From NCBI RefSeq assembly GCF_040782645.1, contig NZ_CP160403.1, forward strand, positions 868,001 through 932,000: a stretch of 64,000 bases of DNA, read 5' to 3'. This document shows positions 7,542 to 15,835 of the stretch, piece after piece. The notes beneath the pieces were generated by a model. The model ran no database searches, had not been told where the DNA came from, and saw nothing but the letters and a program-made list of their open reading frames with translations. Numbering within the stretch: position 1 is the stretch's first letter; each line of letters begins with the position of its first letter. The DNA comes from Streptomyces sp. HUAS ZL42. GTDB lineage: Bacteria > Actinomycetota > Actinomycetes > Streptomycetales > Streptomycetaceae. The position numbers were made by a program, and so were the translations under genes.

Positions 7542-8527
7542 CCACGCACACCCCGGCCCTCTCTCCCCCTCAGGTCGTTTTCCCGGCCCTCGGCACGACG
7601 GCCGCCATGCTGGTCACCGACTCGGCCGCCCTGCCCGCCGCGGAAGCGGTGCTGCGCGCCGAGCTGGCCGCCGTCGACCGCGCCTGCAGCCGATTCCGGC
7701 CCGACTCCGAGCTCACGCGTGTGAATGTGTGCGCGGGTGTCACGACGACGGTCAGCGAATACTTCGCCGAGGCCCTGCAGGCCGCCCTGCGTGCCGCCCG
7801 TCTCACCGGCGGAGCCGTGGACCCGACCGTGGGCAGCGCGGTGATCGCGCTCGGCTACGACCGCACTTTTGCCTCCCTCTCGCCCGAGGACGCCCGCCCC
7901 GTGCCGGTGGCCCGACCGGCGCCCGGCTGGCAGCGGATCGCGTTCACCCGGCGTACCCGCCGACTGTGCCTGCCCCCGGGCGCCCGCCTCGACCTGGGCG
8001 CCACCGCCAAGGCCCTGGCCGCTGACCGTGCCGCCCGGCAGGTCGCCGCGGTGACCGGCTGCGGCGTCCTGGTCGGCCTCGGCGGCGACCTGGCGACCGC
8101 CGGCCCGGCACCCGAGGGGGGCTGGCGGATCGCCCTCGCCGACGACCACGCCCGGCCCGCCCCGGAAGGCGGTCCCGCCGTGGCGGTGACCGGCGGAGCG
8201 CTGGCGACCTCGGGCATCCGGGTGCGCACTTGGCGGCGCGGCGGACGGGTTGTGCACCACATCGTCGACCCGGCCACCGGAGAACCCGCCGCACCCGTGT
8301 GGCGTACGGTCACCGTCGCGGCCGCCACCTGCGTGGACGCCAATGCCGTCAGCACGGCGGCGATCGTGCTCGGCGAGCGGGCTCTGGACTGGCTGCAAGT
8401 CACCGCCCTGCCAGTCCGGCTGACCGGCCTCGACGGCACCGTCGTACGCGTGGGCGGCTGGCCGCCCGACGGCCACGCGCCCGCCCCCGCAGGCTCCCGG
8501 AGCACGGCCCCCGGAGGCCCGCGATGA
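7538..8527 (+). CDS. apbE: FAD:protein FMN transferase (ApbE family)
   Basis: The 329-residue protein shows the ApbE series: FRPDSELTRVN (about 48-58), GAVDPTVGSAVIALGYDR (about 89-106), LDLGATAKALAADRAA (about 150-165), LVGLGGDLATAG, the Mg-binding loop around ALATSGI, and HHIVDPATGEPA. The enzyme moves FMN from FAD to Ser/Thr of a target protein using Mg2+. There is no lipoprotein signal, unlike many Gram-positive ApbE proteins, so it probably acts in the cytosol before the target tail is exported. It overlaps the TTTGAS protein upstream and the membrane reductase downstream by four bases each, implying translational coupling. Confidence 0.93.
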   Translation: MTTHTPALSPPQVVFPALGTTAAMLVTDSAALPAAEAVLRAELAAVDRACSRFRPDSELTRVNVCAGVTTTVSEYFAEALQAALRAARLTGGAVDPTVGSAVIALGYDRTFASLSPEDARPVPVARPAPGWQRIAFTRRTRRLCLPPGARLDLGATAKALAADRAARQVAAVTGCGVLVGLGGDLATAGPAPEGGWRIALADDHARPAPEGGPAVAVTGGALATSGIRVRTWRRGGRVVHHIVDPATGEPAAPVWRTVTVAAATCVDANAVSTAAIVLGERALDWLQVTALPVRLTGLDGTVVRVGGWPPDGHAPAPAGSRSTAPGGPR

Positions 8528-9210
8528 CGACACTCGCCCTGACCGGCAGCCCCCTGTGGTACGCCGGCCGCGCGGGCGGCACCCTCGCCCTGATCCTGCT
8601 CACCGCCACCGTGGTCCTCGGCATCGCCTCCGGCGGACGCACCGCGCCACGGCGGATCGGCCGGTTCGAGGTCGGGCTGCTGCACCGCAACCTGTCCCTG
8701 CTCACCCTGGGGTTCCTCGCCGTCCACGTGGTGACCGCGGTGCTCGATCCGTTCGTGCACCTGAGCTGGGCGGTGTCCGTCGTGCCGTTCGGAACGTCCT
8801 ACCGGCCGCTCTGGCTCGGACTGGGCACGGTCGCGCTCGACCTTCTGCTCGCGGTACTGATCACCAGCGCGCTACGGCGCCGGATCGGGGTGCGCCGCTG
8901 GAAGGCCGTGCACTGGCTGGCCTACGCCGCCTGGCCGCTCGCCCTCTTCCACAGCGCCGGAACAGGCACCGACACCCGGCTCCCCCTCCAACTGTGGCTG
9001 TATGCCGCCTGCCTGATGTCCGTTGTCGGTGCCGTGTGGTGGCGACTGGCGAAGGCCGGTCCAGGACGGGTCGTCGGACGCCTGGTGGCCACCTTGGCGG
9101 CCATCGCCGTACCCGTGGCGCTGACCGCCTTCCTGGCCACCGGCCCGCTGCAGCCCGGCTGGGCCCAGCGTGCCGCCACGACGACGATCCTGCCCGGAGG
9201 CGGACGATGA
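8524..9210 (+). CDS. Ferric-reductase-like haem membrane protein
   Basis: The ATG at 8524 overlaps the apbE stop. The 228-residue product has six predicted membrane helices and conserved His residues in pairs (LLHRNLSLLTLG and LAVHVVTAVL; AVHWLAYAAWPLALFHSAGT), as expected for the ferric-reductase-like transmembrane domain that carries b-type haems across the membrane. It lacks the FAD/NAD-binding domain of full ferric reductases. Cytosolic electrons may instead come from the next two genes (NuoF-like flavoprotein and ferredoxin) and leave to an FMN carrier outside. That assignment of partners is inference from the operon. Confidence 0.88.
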   Translation: MTTLALTGSPLWYAGRAGGTLALILLTATVVLGIASGGRTAPRRIGRFEVGLLHRNLSLLTLGFLAVHVVTAVLDPFVHLSWAVSVVPFGTSYRPLWLGLGTVALDLLLAVLITSALRRRIGVRRWKAVHWLAYAAWPLALFHSAGTGTDTRLPLQLWLYAACLMSVVGAVWWRLAKAGPGRVVGRLVATLAAIAVPVALTAFLATGPLQPGWAQRAATTTILPGGGR

Positions 9211-10553
9211 ACTCCTCGACCGCGGTGCCCTCCGCGCCCCACGAACACACGGCCGAGCCGGGCGACTCCACCGCGGCCCGACTGCTGGCCGGATGGCACG
9301 TCACCGGGCGACCGGCCGACCTCACCGATCACCTGCGGCGCCACGGGCAGCCTCCGGTCGCCACAGCTCTCGGCGGCCGGACGTCGATACCGCTGGTGGA
9401 GGCCGTCGAGTCGGCCGAGCTCACCGGGCGCGGCGGCGCCGGGTTCCCCACCGCGCGGAAGCTGCGGGGGGTGGCGGAACGTGATGGCCGGGCCGTGGTC
9501 GTCGTCAATGCCATGGAGAGCGAACCGGCCAGCCGCAAGGACCAGTTCCTGCTCGCCGTCGCCCCCCACCTCGTCCTCGACGGTGCCGTCCTGGCCGCGA
9601 TCGCGGTCGGCGCCGACACCGTCAACGTGTGCCTGCCGCGCACCCGCACCGCCCAGTACCGGCAGCTGAGCGAGGCCCTGGACGAACGACGGCGCGCCCG
9701 CCTCGACCCGGTGCGGCTGCGCCTGCACGCCCTGCCGCACACCTACGTCTCCAGCGAGTCGACCTCGCTGGTGCGCTGGCTCAACGGGGGACCGGCCCGC
9801 CCGCAGGGCAGCCCGCCACGCGCCCACGAACGCGGCGTCGCCCGCCGCCCCACCCTCGTGAACAACGCCGAGACCCTCGCCCACCTCGCCCTCATCGCCC
9901 GCCACGGCCCCGACTGGTTCCGCCGCACGGGAACCCCGGACGAGCCCGGCACCACACTCGTCACCGTCTCCGGCGCCGTGGCCACGCCGGGCGTCCAGGA
10001 GGTCGCGCTCGGCACCCACCTCGCCACCATCTTCGATTGCGCCGGCGGTCCCACGCAGCCCCTGCGGGCGGTCCTGATCGGCGGCTTCGCCGGCACCTGG
10101 CTCCCATCGGAACATCTGGACACCCCCCTCACCCGGCGCGACCTGGCCCCGCTGGGCGCCGCCCCCGGGGCGGGCGTGCTCGTCGCCCTTGCCCACTCGG
10201 CCTGCGGGCTGAGCGAGACAGCGCGCGTCCTCGCCTACCTCGCCGCCCACGGCTCCCGCCAGTGCGGCCCCTGCCACTTCGGGCTGCCCGCCGTCGCCGA
10301 CGACTTCGCCGCGCTGGCCGCCGGACGGGCCGACCCCGACCTGCTGCCCCGGCTGCACCGCAGGACGGGTCTGCTGCCGAACCGGGGAGCCTGCCGCCAC
10401 CCCGACGGCGCCGCCCGTCTCGCCGCCTCGGCCCTGAGCGTCTTCGCCGACGACGTCGACCGCCACCTCACCCACGGCGTCTGCCCCGCCGCCGGCCACC
10501 GGTCGCCCCTCATCCCCGTACCGCCCGCCATACCCCCGGAGACCTGGCGATGA
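9207..10553 (+). CDS. NuoF-like NADH/FMN flavoprotein with iron-sulfur domain
   Basis: The 448-residue soluble protein starts at the ATG at 9207, overlapping the previous stop. The N-terminal part has the FMN-binding loop GRGGAGFPTARKLRG and the NADH/FMN region VVVNAMESEPASRKDQFLL of NuoF/HoxF. An SLBB-like segment follows (TVSGAVATPGVQEV). The C-terminal cluster region reads SRQCGPCHFG with a later NRGACRHPDG. In NuoF the ligand pattern is CxxCxxC...C; here the first Cys position is Ser, leaving three Cys. It probably oxidises NADH and feeds the ferredoxin encoded next. The altered cluster may be 3Fe-4S, non-functional, or completed by another ligand. Confidence 0.88.
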   Translation: MNSSTAVPSAPHEHTAEPGDSTAARLLAGWHVTGRPADLTDHLRRHGQPPVATALGGRTSIPLVEAVESAELTGRGGAGFPTARKLRGVAERDGRAVVVVNAMESEPASRKDQFLLAVAPHLVLDGAVLAAIAVGADTVNVCLPRTRTAQYRQLSEALDERRRARLDPVRLRLHALPHTYVSSESTSLVRWLNGGPARPQGSPPRAHERGVARRPTLVNNAETLAHLALIARHGPDWFRRTGTPDEPGTTLVTVSGAVATPGVQEVALGTHLATIFDCAGGPTQPLRAVLIGGFAGTWLPSEHLDTPLTRRDLAPLGAAPGAGVLVALAHSACGLSETARVLAYLAAHGSRQCGPCHFGLPAVADDFAALAAGRADPDLLPRLHRRTGLLPNRGACRHPDGAARLAASALSVFADDVDRHLTHGVCPAAGHRSPLIPVPPAIPPETWR

Positions 10554-10762
10554 CCCCCACCTCGACCCTGCGCGTCGACCGCATCACCTGCACCGGGCAG
10601 GGCCTGTGCGCGGAACTGCTCCCCGAACTGATCGACCTCGACGAATGGGGCTACCCCGTCATCAAGGACCGGACCGTCCCCGACCACCTGCGCACCCACG
10701 CCCGCCGGGCCGCCGCAGCCTGCCCCCTCCTGGCCCTCCACCTCGACGCCGGCCGGACGTGA
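10550..10762 (+). CDS. 3Fe-4S-type ferredoxin
   Basis: This 70-residue acidic protein starts at the ATG at 10550, overlapping the upstream stop. It has only three Cys, C14, C20 (CTGQGLC) and C58 (CP), which is the arrangement of actinobacterial single-cluster 3Fe-4S ferredoxins of the kind that serve P450s. The usual LDEWGYPV turn after the second Cys is present. It ends the redox operon and probably carries electrons between the NuoF-like protein and the haem membrane protein. No P450 is nearby. Confidence 0.9.
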   Translation: MTPTSTLRVDRITCTGQGLCAELLPELIDLDEWGYPVIKDRTVPDHLRTHARRAAAACPLLALHLDAGRT

Positions 10763-10898
10763 CGAGCCCGCGCCACCACCGGCTGTCCGGGCCCGAAACA
10801 GAGCCGGACGGCCCCTGCCGCCGAGGCCGGCTGCCACGATGGGATGGAGAGGAACAGCCGCCCCAACGGTCGCCGCGCCGCACGGACCGAGGTGCGCC

Positions 10899-13223
10899 AT
10901 GGATCACACCGCAGCACGAATACGCCGCCTGACCACCGCAGTCATGTCCCCACGGCTCGAACCGGTCCTCCTGACCGTCACCGCGGCAGCCCTGACGGCC
11001 GGCGGCATCGCCTGGCTCGCTGATGCCCGCGGCCTCGCCGACCTGTTCTGGGCTCTGGGCACCGTGGCTGCCGTCGTCCCCGCCATCGGATGGGTACTGA
11101 CCGCACTGCGCCGGGGACATGCCGGTGTCGACCTGATCGCCGTACTCGCGCTCGGCGGCACCCTGGCCGTGGGCGAGTACCTGGCCGGCGCCCTGATCGC
11201 GCTCATGCTCGCAACCGGCCGCACCTTGGAAGCCGCCGCCCAGCGGCGCGCCTCCCACGACCTGCGCGCCCTGCTCGAACACGCCCCGCGCTCGGCACAT
11301 CGACGCACCGACACCGGAGTGGCCACGGTGCCCCTGGGAGAAGTCGCCGTCGGTGACCTGCTCGTCGTCCGACCCGGGGAGGTCGTGCCCGTCGACGGCC
11401 GCGTGGAGAGCGCCGCCGCCGTCCTCGACGAGTCGGTGCTCACCGGTGAACCCCTCCAGGTCGAACGGGTCCGGGACGAAGGGGTGCGCAGCGGTGTGGT
11501 CAACGCGGGCGGCGCCTTCGAACTGCGCGCCACCGCCACCGAGCAGGACAGCACCTACGCAGGGATCGTCCGGCTGGCCCAGCAGGCCGGGGCCGAGTCC
11601 GCACCGGTCGTGCGGCTGGCCGACCGCTACGCGGCCTGGTTCCTCCCTGTGTCCCTCGTGGTGGCCGGGCTGGCCTGGCTGATCAGCGGATCCGCGGTCC
11701 GCGCGGTCGCCGTCCTGGTCGTCGCCACCCCTTGCCCCCTGCTGCTGGCCGCCCCGGTCGCCATCGTCTCCGGCCTCTCGCGCGCCTCCCGCCTCGGCGT
11801 GGTCATCCGCGACGGCGGCGCGCTGGAGAACCTCGGCCACGCCCGCACCCTCCTGCTCGACAAGACCGGCACCCTCACCCGCGGCCGCCCCCGCGTCCTC
11901 GACGTCACCGCCGCCCCCGGCCTGAAACCTGCGGAGGTGCTGCGTCTGGCGGCCTCGGTCGACCAGTACTCGCCGCACGTCCTGGCCCAGGCCATCGTCG
12001 ACACCGCCCGGGAACGCAAGCTGGAGCTGTCGGTCCCGACGGACGTCACCGAGGAACCCGGCCGGGGCGCCACCGGCACCGTGGTCGGCCACCACGTCTC
12101 CATCGGCCGCCTCGACCCCTCAGCCGCACGCCCCACCTGGGCCATGGCGGTTGAGAACCGCGCCCTCCTCGACGGCGCGGCCGTCGCCTGGCTCACCCTC
12201 GACGGGCAGCCCGCCGGCGCCGTCCTGCTGCGCGACCCCCTGCGCCACGACGCCCCGCGCACCCTGCGCCACCTGCGGGCGGCCGGCATCGAGCGGCTGC
12301 TGATGCTGACCGGCGACCGCGCCGCACCCGCCCGCGAAGTCGCTGCCGTGCTCGGCCTCGACGGCGTACGCGCCGAACTCACCCCGGCCGACAAGGTCAC
12401 CGCTGTACGGACCGAACGCGAACACGCCGTCACCGTGATGGTCGGCGACGGCGTCAACGACGCCCCCGCCCTCGCCGCCGCCGACATCGGCGTCGCCATG
12501 GGCGCCCGCGGCTCCACCGCCTCCTCCGAGGCCGCCGACATCGTCCTGACCACCGACCGCGTCGACCGCCTCGCCGACGCCGTCACCATCGCCCAACGCG
12601 CCCGCCGCATCGCCGTCCAAAGCGCCCTTGGCGGCATGCTGATGTCCCTGGCCGCTATGGCCGCGGCCGCCGTCGGCCTGCTCCCGCCTGCTGCCGGCGC
12701 ACTGCTCCAGGAGGGCATCGACGTCGCCGTCATCCTCAACGCCCTGCGCGCCCTGCGCGTCGACCAGGCCGCACGCCCGGCGCTCACCCCCGCCGCCGAA
12801 GCCCTCATCCACCGCTTCGCCGCCGAACACGACGACCTCCAGGACGTCCTCGACTCCGTACGCGACGCCGCCGACCGCCTCTCCGACACCCCCGGCCCCA
12901 AGGCACTGGCCGCCGTCGAGGAGACCCACCACCTGCTCACCGAACGGCTCCTGCCCCACGAATACGCCGAAGAACACCAGCTCTACCCCGCACTCGCCCC
13001 CACCCTCGGCGGCCCCGAAGCCACCGCCACCATGAGCCGCGCCCACACCGAGATCGAACGCCTCTCCCGCCGCATCGCCACCCACCTCCAACTCGCCCAC
13101 TCCGACGGGGGCCTGGCCCCCGAGCAACTCGACGACCTGCGCTCCTGCCTCTACGGCCTGAACACCGTCCTGCGCCTGCACTTCACGCAGGAGGAGGAGA
13201 ACTACTTCTCCCTCGCGCCGTAG
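10899..13223 (+). CDS. P1B-5-type heavy-metal ATPase with C-terminal hemerythrin domain
   Basis: I start at the ATG at 10899 (MDHTAARIRRL), preceded by GAGGTG. The 774-residue protein has no N-terminal CxxC metal domain. It has the actuator TGEPLQVER loop, TPCP in the transport helix (about 277-280), phosphorylation D321 in DKTGTLT, the nucleotide domain and MVGDGVNDAP. The late membrane helix reads QEGIDVAVILNALRALR, the signature of the P1B-5 subgroup linked to Fe and Ni efflux. From about residue 632 a hemerythrin-like four-helix domain follows (EHDDL, LLPHEYAEEHQLYP, RAHTEIERL, LHFTQEEENYF) supplying His/Glu diiron ligands. It may sense iron or oxygen. It lies 136 bp downstream of the redox operon. 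Confidence 0.92.
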   Translation: MDHTAARIRRLTTAVMSPRLEPVLLTVTAAALTAGGIAWLADARGLADLFWALGTVAAVVPAIGWVLTALRRGHAGVDLIAVLALGGTLAVGEYLAGALIALMLATGRTLEAAAQRRASHDLRALLEHAPRSAHRRTDTGVATVPLGEVAVGDLLVVRPGEVVPVDGRVESAAAVLDESVLTGEPLQVERVRDEGVRSGVVNAGGAFELRATATEQDSTYAGIVRLAQQAGAESAPVVRLADRYAAWFLPVSLVVAGLAWLISGSAVRAVAVLVVATPCPLLLAAPVAIVSGLSRASRLGVVIRDGGALENLGHARTLLLDKTGTLTRGRPRVLDVTAAPGLKPAEVLRLAASVDQYSPHVLAQAIVDTARERKLELSVPTDVTEEPGRGATGTVVGHHVSIGRLDPSAARPTWAMAVENRALLDGAAVAWLTLDGQPAGAVLLRDPLRHDAPRTLRHLRAAGIERLLMLTGDRAAPAREVAAVLGLDGVRAELTPADKVTAVRTEREHAVTVMVGDGVNDAPALAAADIGVAMGARGSTASSEAADIVLTTDRVDRLADAVTIAQRARRIAVQSALGGMLMSLAAMAAAAVGLLPPAAGALLQEGIDVAVILNALRALRVDQAARPALTPAAEALIHRFAAEHDDLQDVLDSVRDAADRLSDTPGPKALAAVEETHHLLTERLLPHEYAEEHQLYPALAPTLGGPEATATMSRAHTEIERLSRRIATHLQLAHSDGGLAPEQLDDLRSCLYGLNTVLRLHFTQEEENYFSLAP

Positions 13224-13709
13224 AACGCAGGCCGGACGCAGCTCCCGCATCAGACCGGGGCGCCAAAGCACGGCTCACGGTCAACGGTCCGATCATGGCG
13301 GAGGTGGAAAATCCGCAGCTCTTCGCCGAACCTCACCGGCCATCAGGCTCCGCCGGGCGCTTCGCCGTTCGGTGCTGCGGTCCCAGCACGGCGCCGCCAC
13401 ACCTCGCGCACGTGCTCCGCATGCGGACACACAGACAGGTCGAACCGGGTCTCGCAAGCCTGGTTCGCAGGGCCGGACACCGAGATGCTGCGCAGCGCCA
13501 TCGGACGCAGCCTGCCCTGCACCGGCCGCATCGCCGTTCGCCTCCGCCCCTGGCGACCACCACCCGACACCACCACGACGATCCGTCGGCGAGCCTGCTG
13601 CTGGTGACGCGGTCATCGGCCGAGGGGCAGCGGGCAAATCCTCAGGCCACAGCACAGACAGACCGAAGGAGGGCGCCGCCGCACGGACGCCCTCCCCCGG
13701 TCACCCGGT
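13224..13709. other. Interval without a confident gene
   Basis: No frame has a convincing start and composition. A minus-strand frame at 13343-13576 contains the protein-like stretch ETRFDLSVCPHAEHVREVWR, so a small Cys/His protein is possible, but nothing supports it. Next to the following gene lies a terminator-like hairpin, listed separately. Confidence 0.4.
13668..13695 (-). terminator. Candidate terminator of the secreted-protein gene
   Basis: An 8-bp inverted repeat GGAGGGCG (13668-13675) and CGCCCTCC (13688-13695) with a 12-base loop lies 15 bp past the stop of the minus-strand secreted-protein gene. There is no strong U tract, as is usual for high-GC actinobacteria. Confidence 0.55.
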
Positions 13710-14153
13710 CTACGACACAGACCCGCAGGCGAAGATGCCCCTGGCCGTCGTGTAGGCGCAGATCCGGAAGCGGACGTCGCGGACGAGACCGAGATCGTTG
13801 GTCGCCGTCTGGCCCGACTTGGCGATGGTGGTCCAGCCCTGCGTGTACCAGCCACTCGCCGACGAGTACTTCTTGTACGAGATCTGCAGCCGCGACCCCT
13901 GCCCGTCGCCGTCGCACTCGTCGTATGCCGACAGCTGGTAGCCGGCGTTATAGGTCGGGTAACCGGCCTGCGAACCAGTCTGTTCGTAGCCGTACAGCCC
14001 ATGGGCGTACTGGCAGTAGTTCGGGTCCGTGCTGTAGCCGGACACCTCCCACATCGGGACCGCCTGGGCGGGCACCGTGCTGACAGCGACGCCCATGCCG
14101 ACGGCCAGGGCCACGGTCGCGAGTCGTGCTTTGAACCTTGAGGACTTCGTCAT
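13710..14153 (-). CDS. Small secreted protein of unknown function
   Basis: I start at the ATG at 14153 because GGAGAGC lies just upstream; the open frame extends further without support. The 147-residue product has a Sec signal peptide (MTKSSRFKARLATVALAVGM, cleavage after the AQA of VPAQA near 30). The mature domain is rich in Tyr, Gly and Ser and has four Cys (NYCQYA, DECDG, RICAY, FACGSVS) that can form two disulfides. Aromatic-rich stretches such as YEQTGSQAGYPTYNAGYQ suggest a beta-rich extracellular fold. I do not recognise the family. A hairpin follows the stop. Confidence 0.8.
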   Translation of the reverse strand: MTKSSRFKARLATVALAVGMGVAVSTVPAQAVPMWEVSGYSTDPNYCQYAHGLYGYEQTGSQAGYPTYNAGYQLSAYDECDGDGQGSRLQISYKKYSSASGWYTQGWTTIAKSGQTATNDLGLVRDVRFRICAYTTARGIFACGSVS

Positions 14154-14398
14154 CTGCTCTCCATGCCAAGTCGTTGGGTTGGGTCTCCCGAGGCCGGTCC
14201 ACCCCCGTGGGTCCGGCCTGCGGCGACGCCAACCGAGCCTGGGCCGTGGGATCTTGTCCGGCAACGGTTTGCGCCGTCCGGGACAAGGGCCGGGCTGTCC
14301 GGGCTGGTCAGAGAGTTGTCCGGAACGGCACAGGTGGGGCGTCCGACGTGGCCGGGACGGGGATTGCCGGGTGTGAAGAGCGTGACGACAATGACGGA

Positions 14399-15463
14399 AT
14401 GGCGATACTGGGTGGCTTGGAGCCCGGCGAGGCGCGGACTCCGGCCGAGTACGTCGGGCTGCTGCGGCGGCTCAAGGAGCACAGCGACCTGACCTACCGG
14501 CAGTTGGAGGAACGGGCCACCCTACGCGGCGACGTGCTCGCGCGCAGCACCCTGGCGGACGTCCTGCGCCGGGACGCGCTGCCGCGGGCCGAGGTTGTCG
14601 CGGCTCTGGTACGGGCCTGCGGCGCCGAGGAGGACGTGGCCGAGTGGCTCGCCGTCCGGGAACGGCTCGCGGAACGCGAGCGCCTCGCGGGTACGAAGCG
14701 GCCGGCGGCGGCATCCGGTGCTGACCACGCGTCAGAGGCTGATCCGTTCCTGAAGGCTGACAGTGTCCCAGGGGCAGGCCGAGCCCCGGAGGGCGGCACT
14801 GCCGATGGCCGTCGTACGCGTACCGCCTCGCTCGTCGCGCCGGCCTCGCTCGGGACGGCCGTCCTACTCGTCGTCGCCGCAGTGGTTCTGCTGCCGCGCG
14901 ACGAACGGGCGGGGAACCCCAAAGGCGGTGGCTCACAGGCCTCCATGAATCCTGCGGCCACCCCTGTGGCCACCGGGCCGGCTCCCGGGTGGTCGCGGAT
15001 ACGGCCGCTTCGGGCGCCGACGTTGTGCCTGACCGACGGCGAGGCCCGGGTCGACGGCGAGACCAAGACGGTCGCGGTGCAGCGGCCGTGCGCGGAGGCT
15101 GTGCCACCGCGCACGTATCTGCAACGGGAGTCCGACGGCATGTACGTCATCAAGTGGGACCACCCGAAGCACGGCCCCGGCTGCCTCACCGTCCTCGACG
15201 AGGGGCCGTTCAGGGGAATGCTCGAACCCTGGCCCTGGAAGGCCTGCCAGGGTGGCAGCGCCGCCCAACGGTTCCGCATCGAGCGCGCCCCCGATAGCGG
15301 CCAGGACCACTGGCGGCTCAGGCCGGCCGATGACGCGGAACAACTGTGCGTCGCCATCCGCGAGGGTTCCGAGGACGCCGACAAGGCGGGCGCGGTGGCC
15401 GTGACCCAGCGGTGTACCGGGCACGCCGCCAACGGTCAGGTGTTCGTCATCGAGCCGGAGTGA
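14399..15463 (+). CDS. Membrane-anchored helix-turn-helix protein with extracellular beta domain
   Basis: The 354-residue frame is taken from the ATG at 14399. Residues about 15-80 (GLLRRLKEHSDLTYRQLEER, then STLADVLRRDALP) are the XRE/Cro-type helix-turn-helix found at the start of many streptomycete membrane proteins. A Ser/Ala/Asp linker follows, then one membrane helix (about 142-160, LGTAVLLVVAAVVLLP), then an outside domain of about 190 residues with four or five Cys and Trp-rich motifs (LEPWPWKACQGGSAAQRFRI, QVFVIEP) reminiscent of ricin-type lectin repeats. Such proteins are usually named transcriptional regulators, but their role is unproven; sugar binding outside is inference. Confidence 0.8.
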   Translation: MAILGGLEPGEARTPAEYVGLLRRLKEHSDLTYRQLEERATLRGDVLARSTLADVLRRDALPRAEVVAALVRACGAEEDVAEWLAVRERLAERERLAGTKRPAAASGADHASEADPFLKADSVPGAGRAPEGGTADGRRTRTASLVAPASLGTAVLLVVAAVVLLPRDERAGNPKGGGSQASMNPAATPVATGPAPGWSRIRPLRAPTLCLTDGEARVDGETKTVAVQRPCAEAVPPRTYLQRESDGMYVIKWDHPKHGPGCLTVLDEGPFRGMLEPWPWKACQGGSAAQRFRIERAPDSGQDHWRLRPADDAEQLCVAIREGSEDADKAGAVAVTQRCTGHAANGQVFVIEPE

Positions 15464-15472
15464 CCGCGTGTG

Positions 15473-15697
15473 TCATGCCTGCTTTTCCTCTCGGTGGAGC
15501 ACGAGGTGCTCGTGGTAGAGCACGTCGTCGCGGATGTCACCCGTCGCCGTGAATCCGGTGTCGTCGAGGTAATCGATGTGGCTGCCGATCACCGTGTAGC
15601 GGCCCGTGTACGCACTGCGCCGGTCACCGCGGGCCTCGTCGTACCGGCCGTCCGCGCGCAGCTCCTGGCGGATGTGACCGTCCGCGGTCACCCACAT
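15473..15697 (-). CDS. Atu4866-domain small protein
   Basis: The 74-residue product MWVTADGHIRQELRADGRYD...YHEHLVLHREE matches the small Atu4866 family (a lipocalin-like beta barrel) across almost its whole length, including RYDEARG, SAYTGRYTV, HIDYLDDTGFTATGD and the DDVLYHEH end. An in-frame stop lies five codons before the ATG, so the usual few extra N-terminal residues (HPYVG-type) are missing. Its function is unknown; relatives often sit beside oxidoreductases and regulators. It converges with the preceding plus-strand gene, the two stops being 9 bp apart. Confidence 0.8.
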   Translation of the reverse strand: MWVTADGHIRQELRADGRYDEARGDRRSAYTGRYTVIGSHIDYLDDTGFTATGDIRDDVLYHEHLVLHREEKQA

Positions 15698-15746
15698 GCC
15701 GACGCCCGCTTACTGCTCCTGCTGCCCGCTCTCGGCGACAACGCCC

Positions 15747-15773
15747 TGCCCGACGATGCGAAGGATCGTCGGG
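15747..15773. promoter_or_regulatory. Perfect inverted repeat upstream of the Atu4866 gene
   Basis: GCCCGACGAT (15747-15756) and ATCGTCGGGC (15764-15773) form a perfect 10-bp inverted repeat with a 7-base loop, 50 bp upstream of the Atu4866 start. It could be an operator or a terminator for the small gene upstream; no T tract is present. Confidence 0.45.
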
Positions 15774-15835
15774 CGTCTGCCCTGCGGCCCCGTGCCGGAG
15801 CCGCGGCCGCCGACACGCCCTGACGCCACAGCGCA

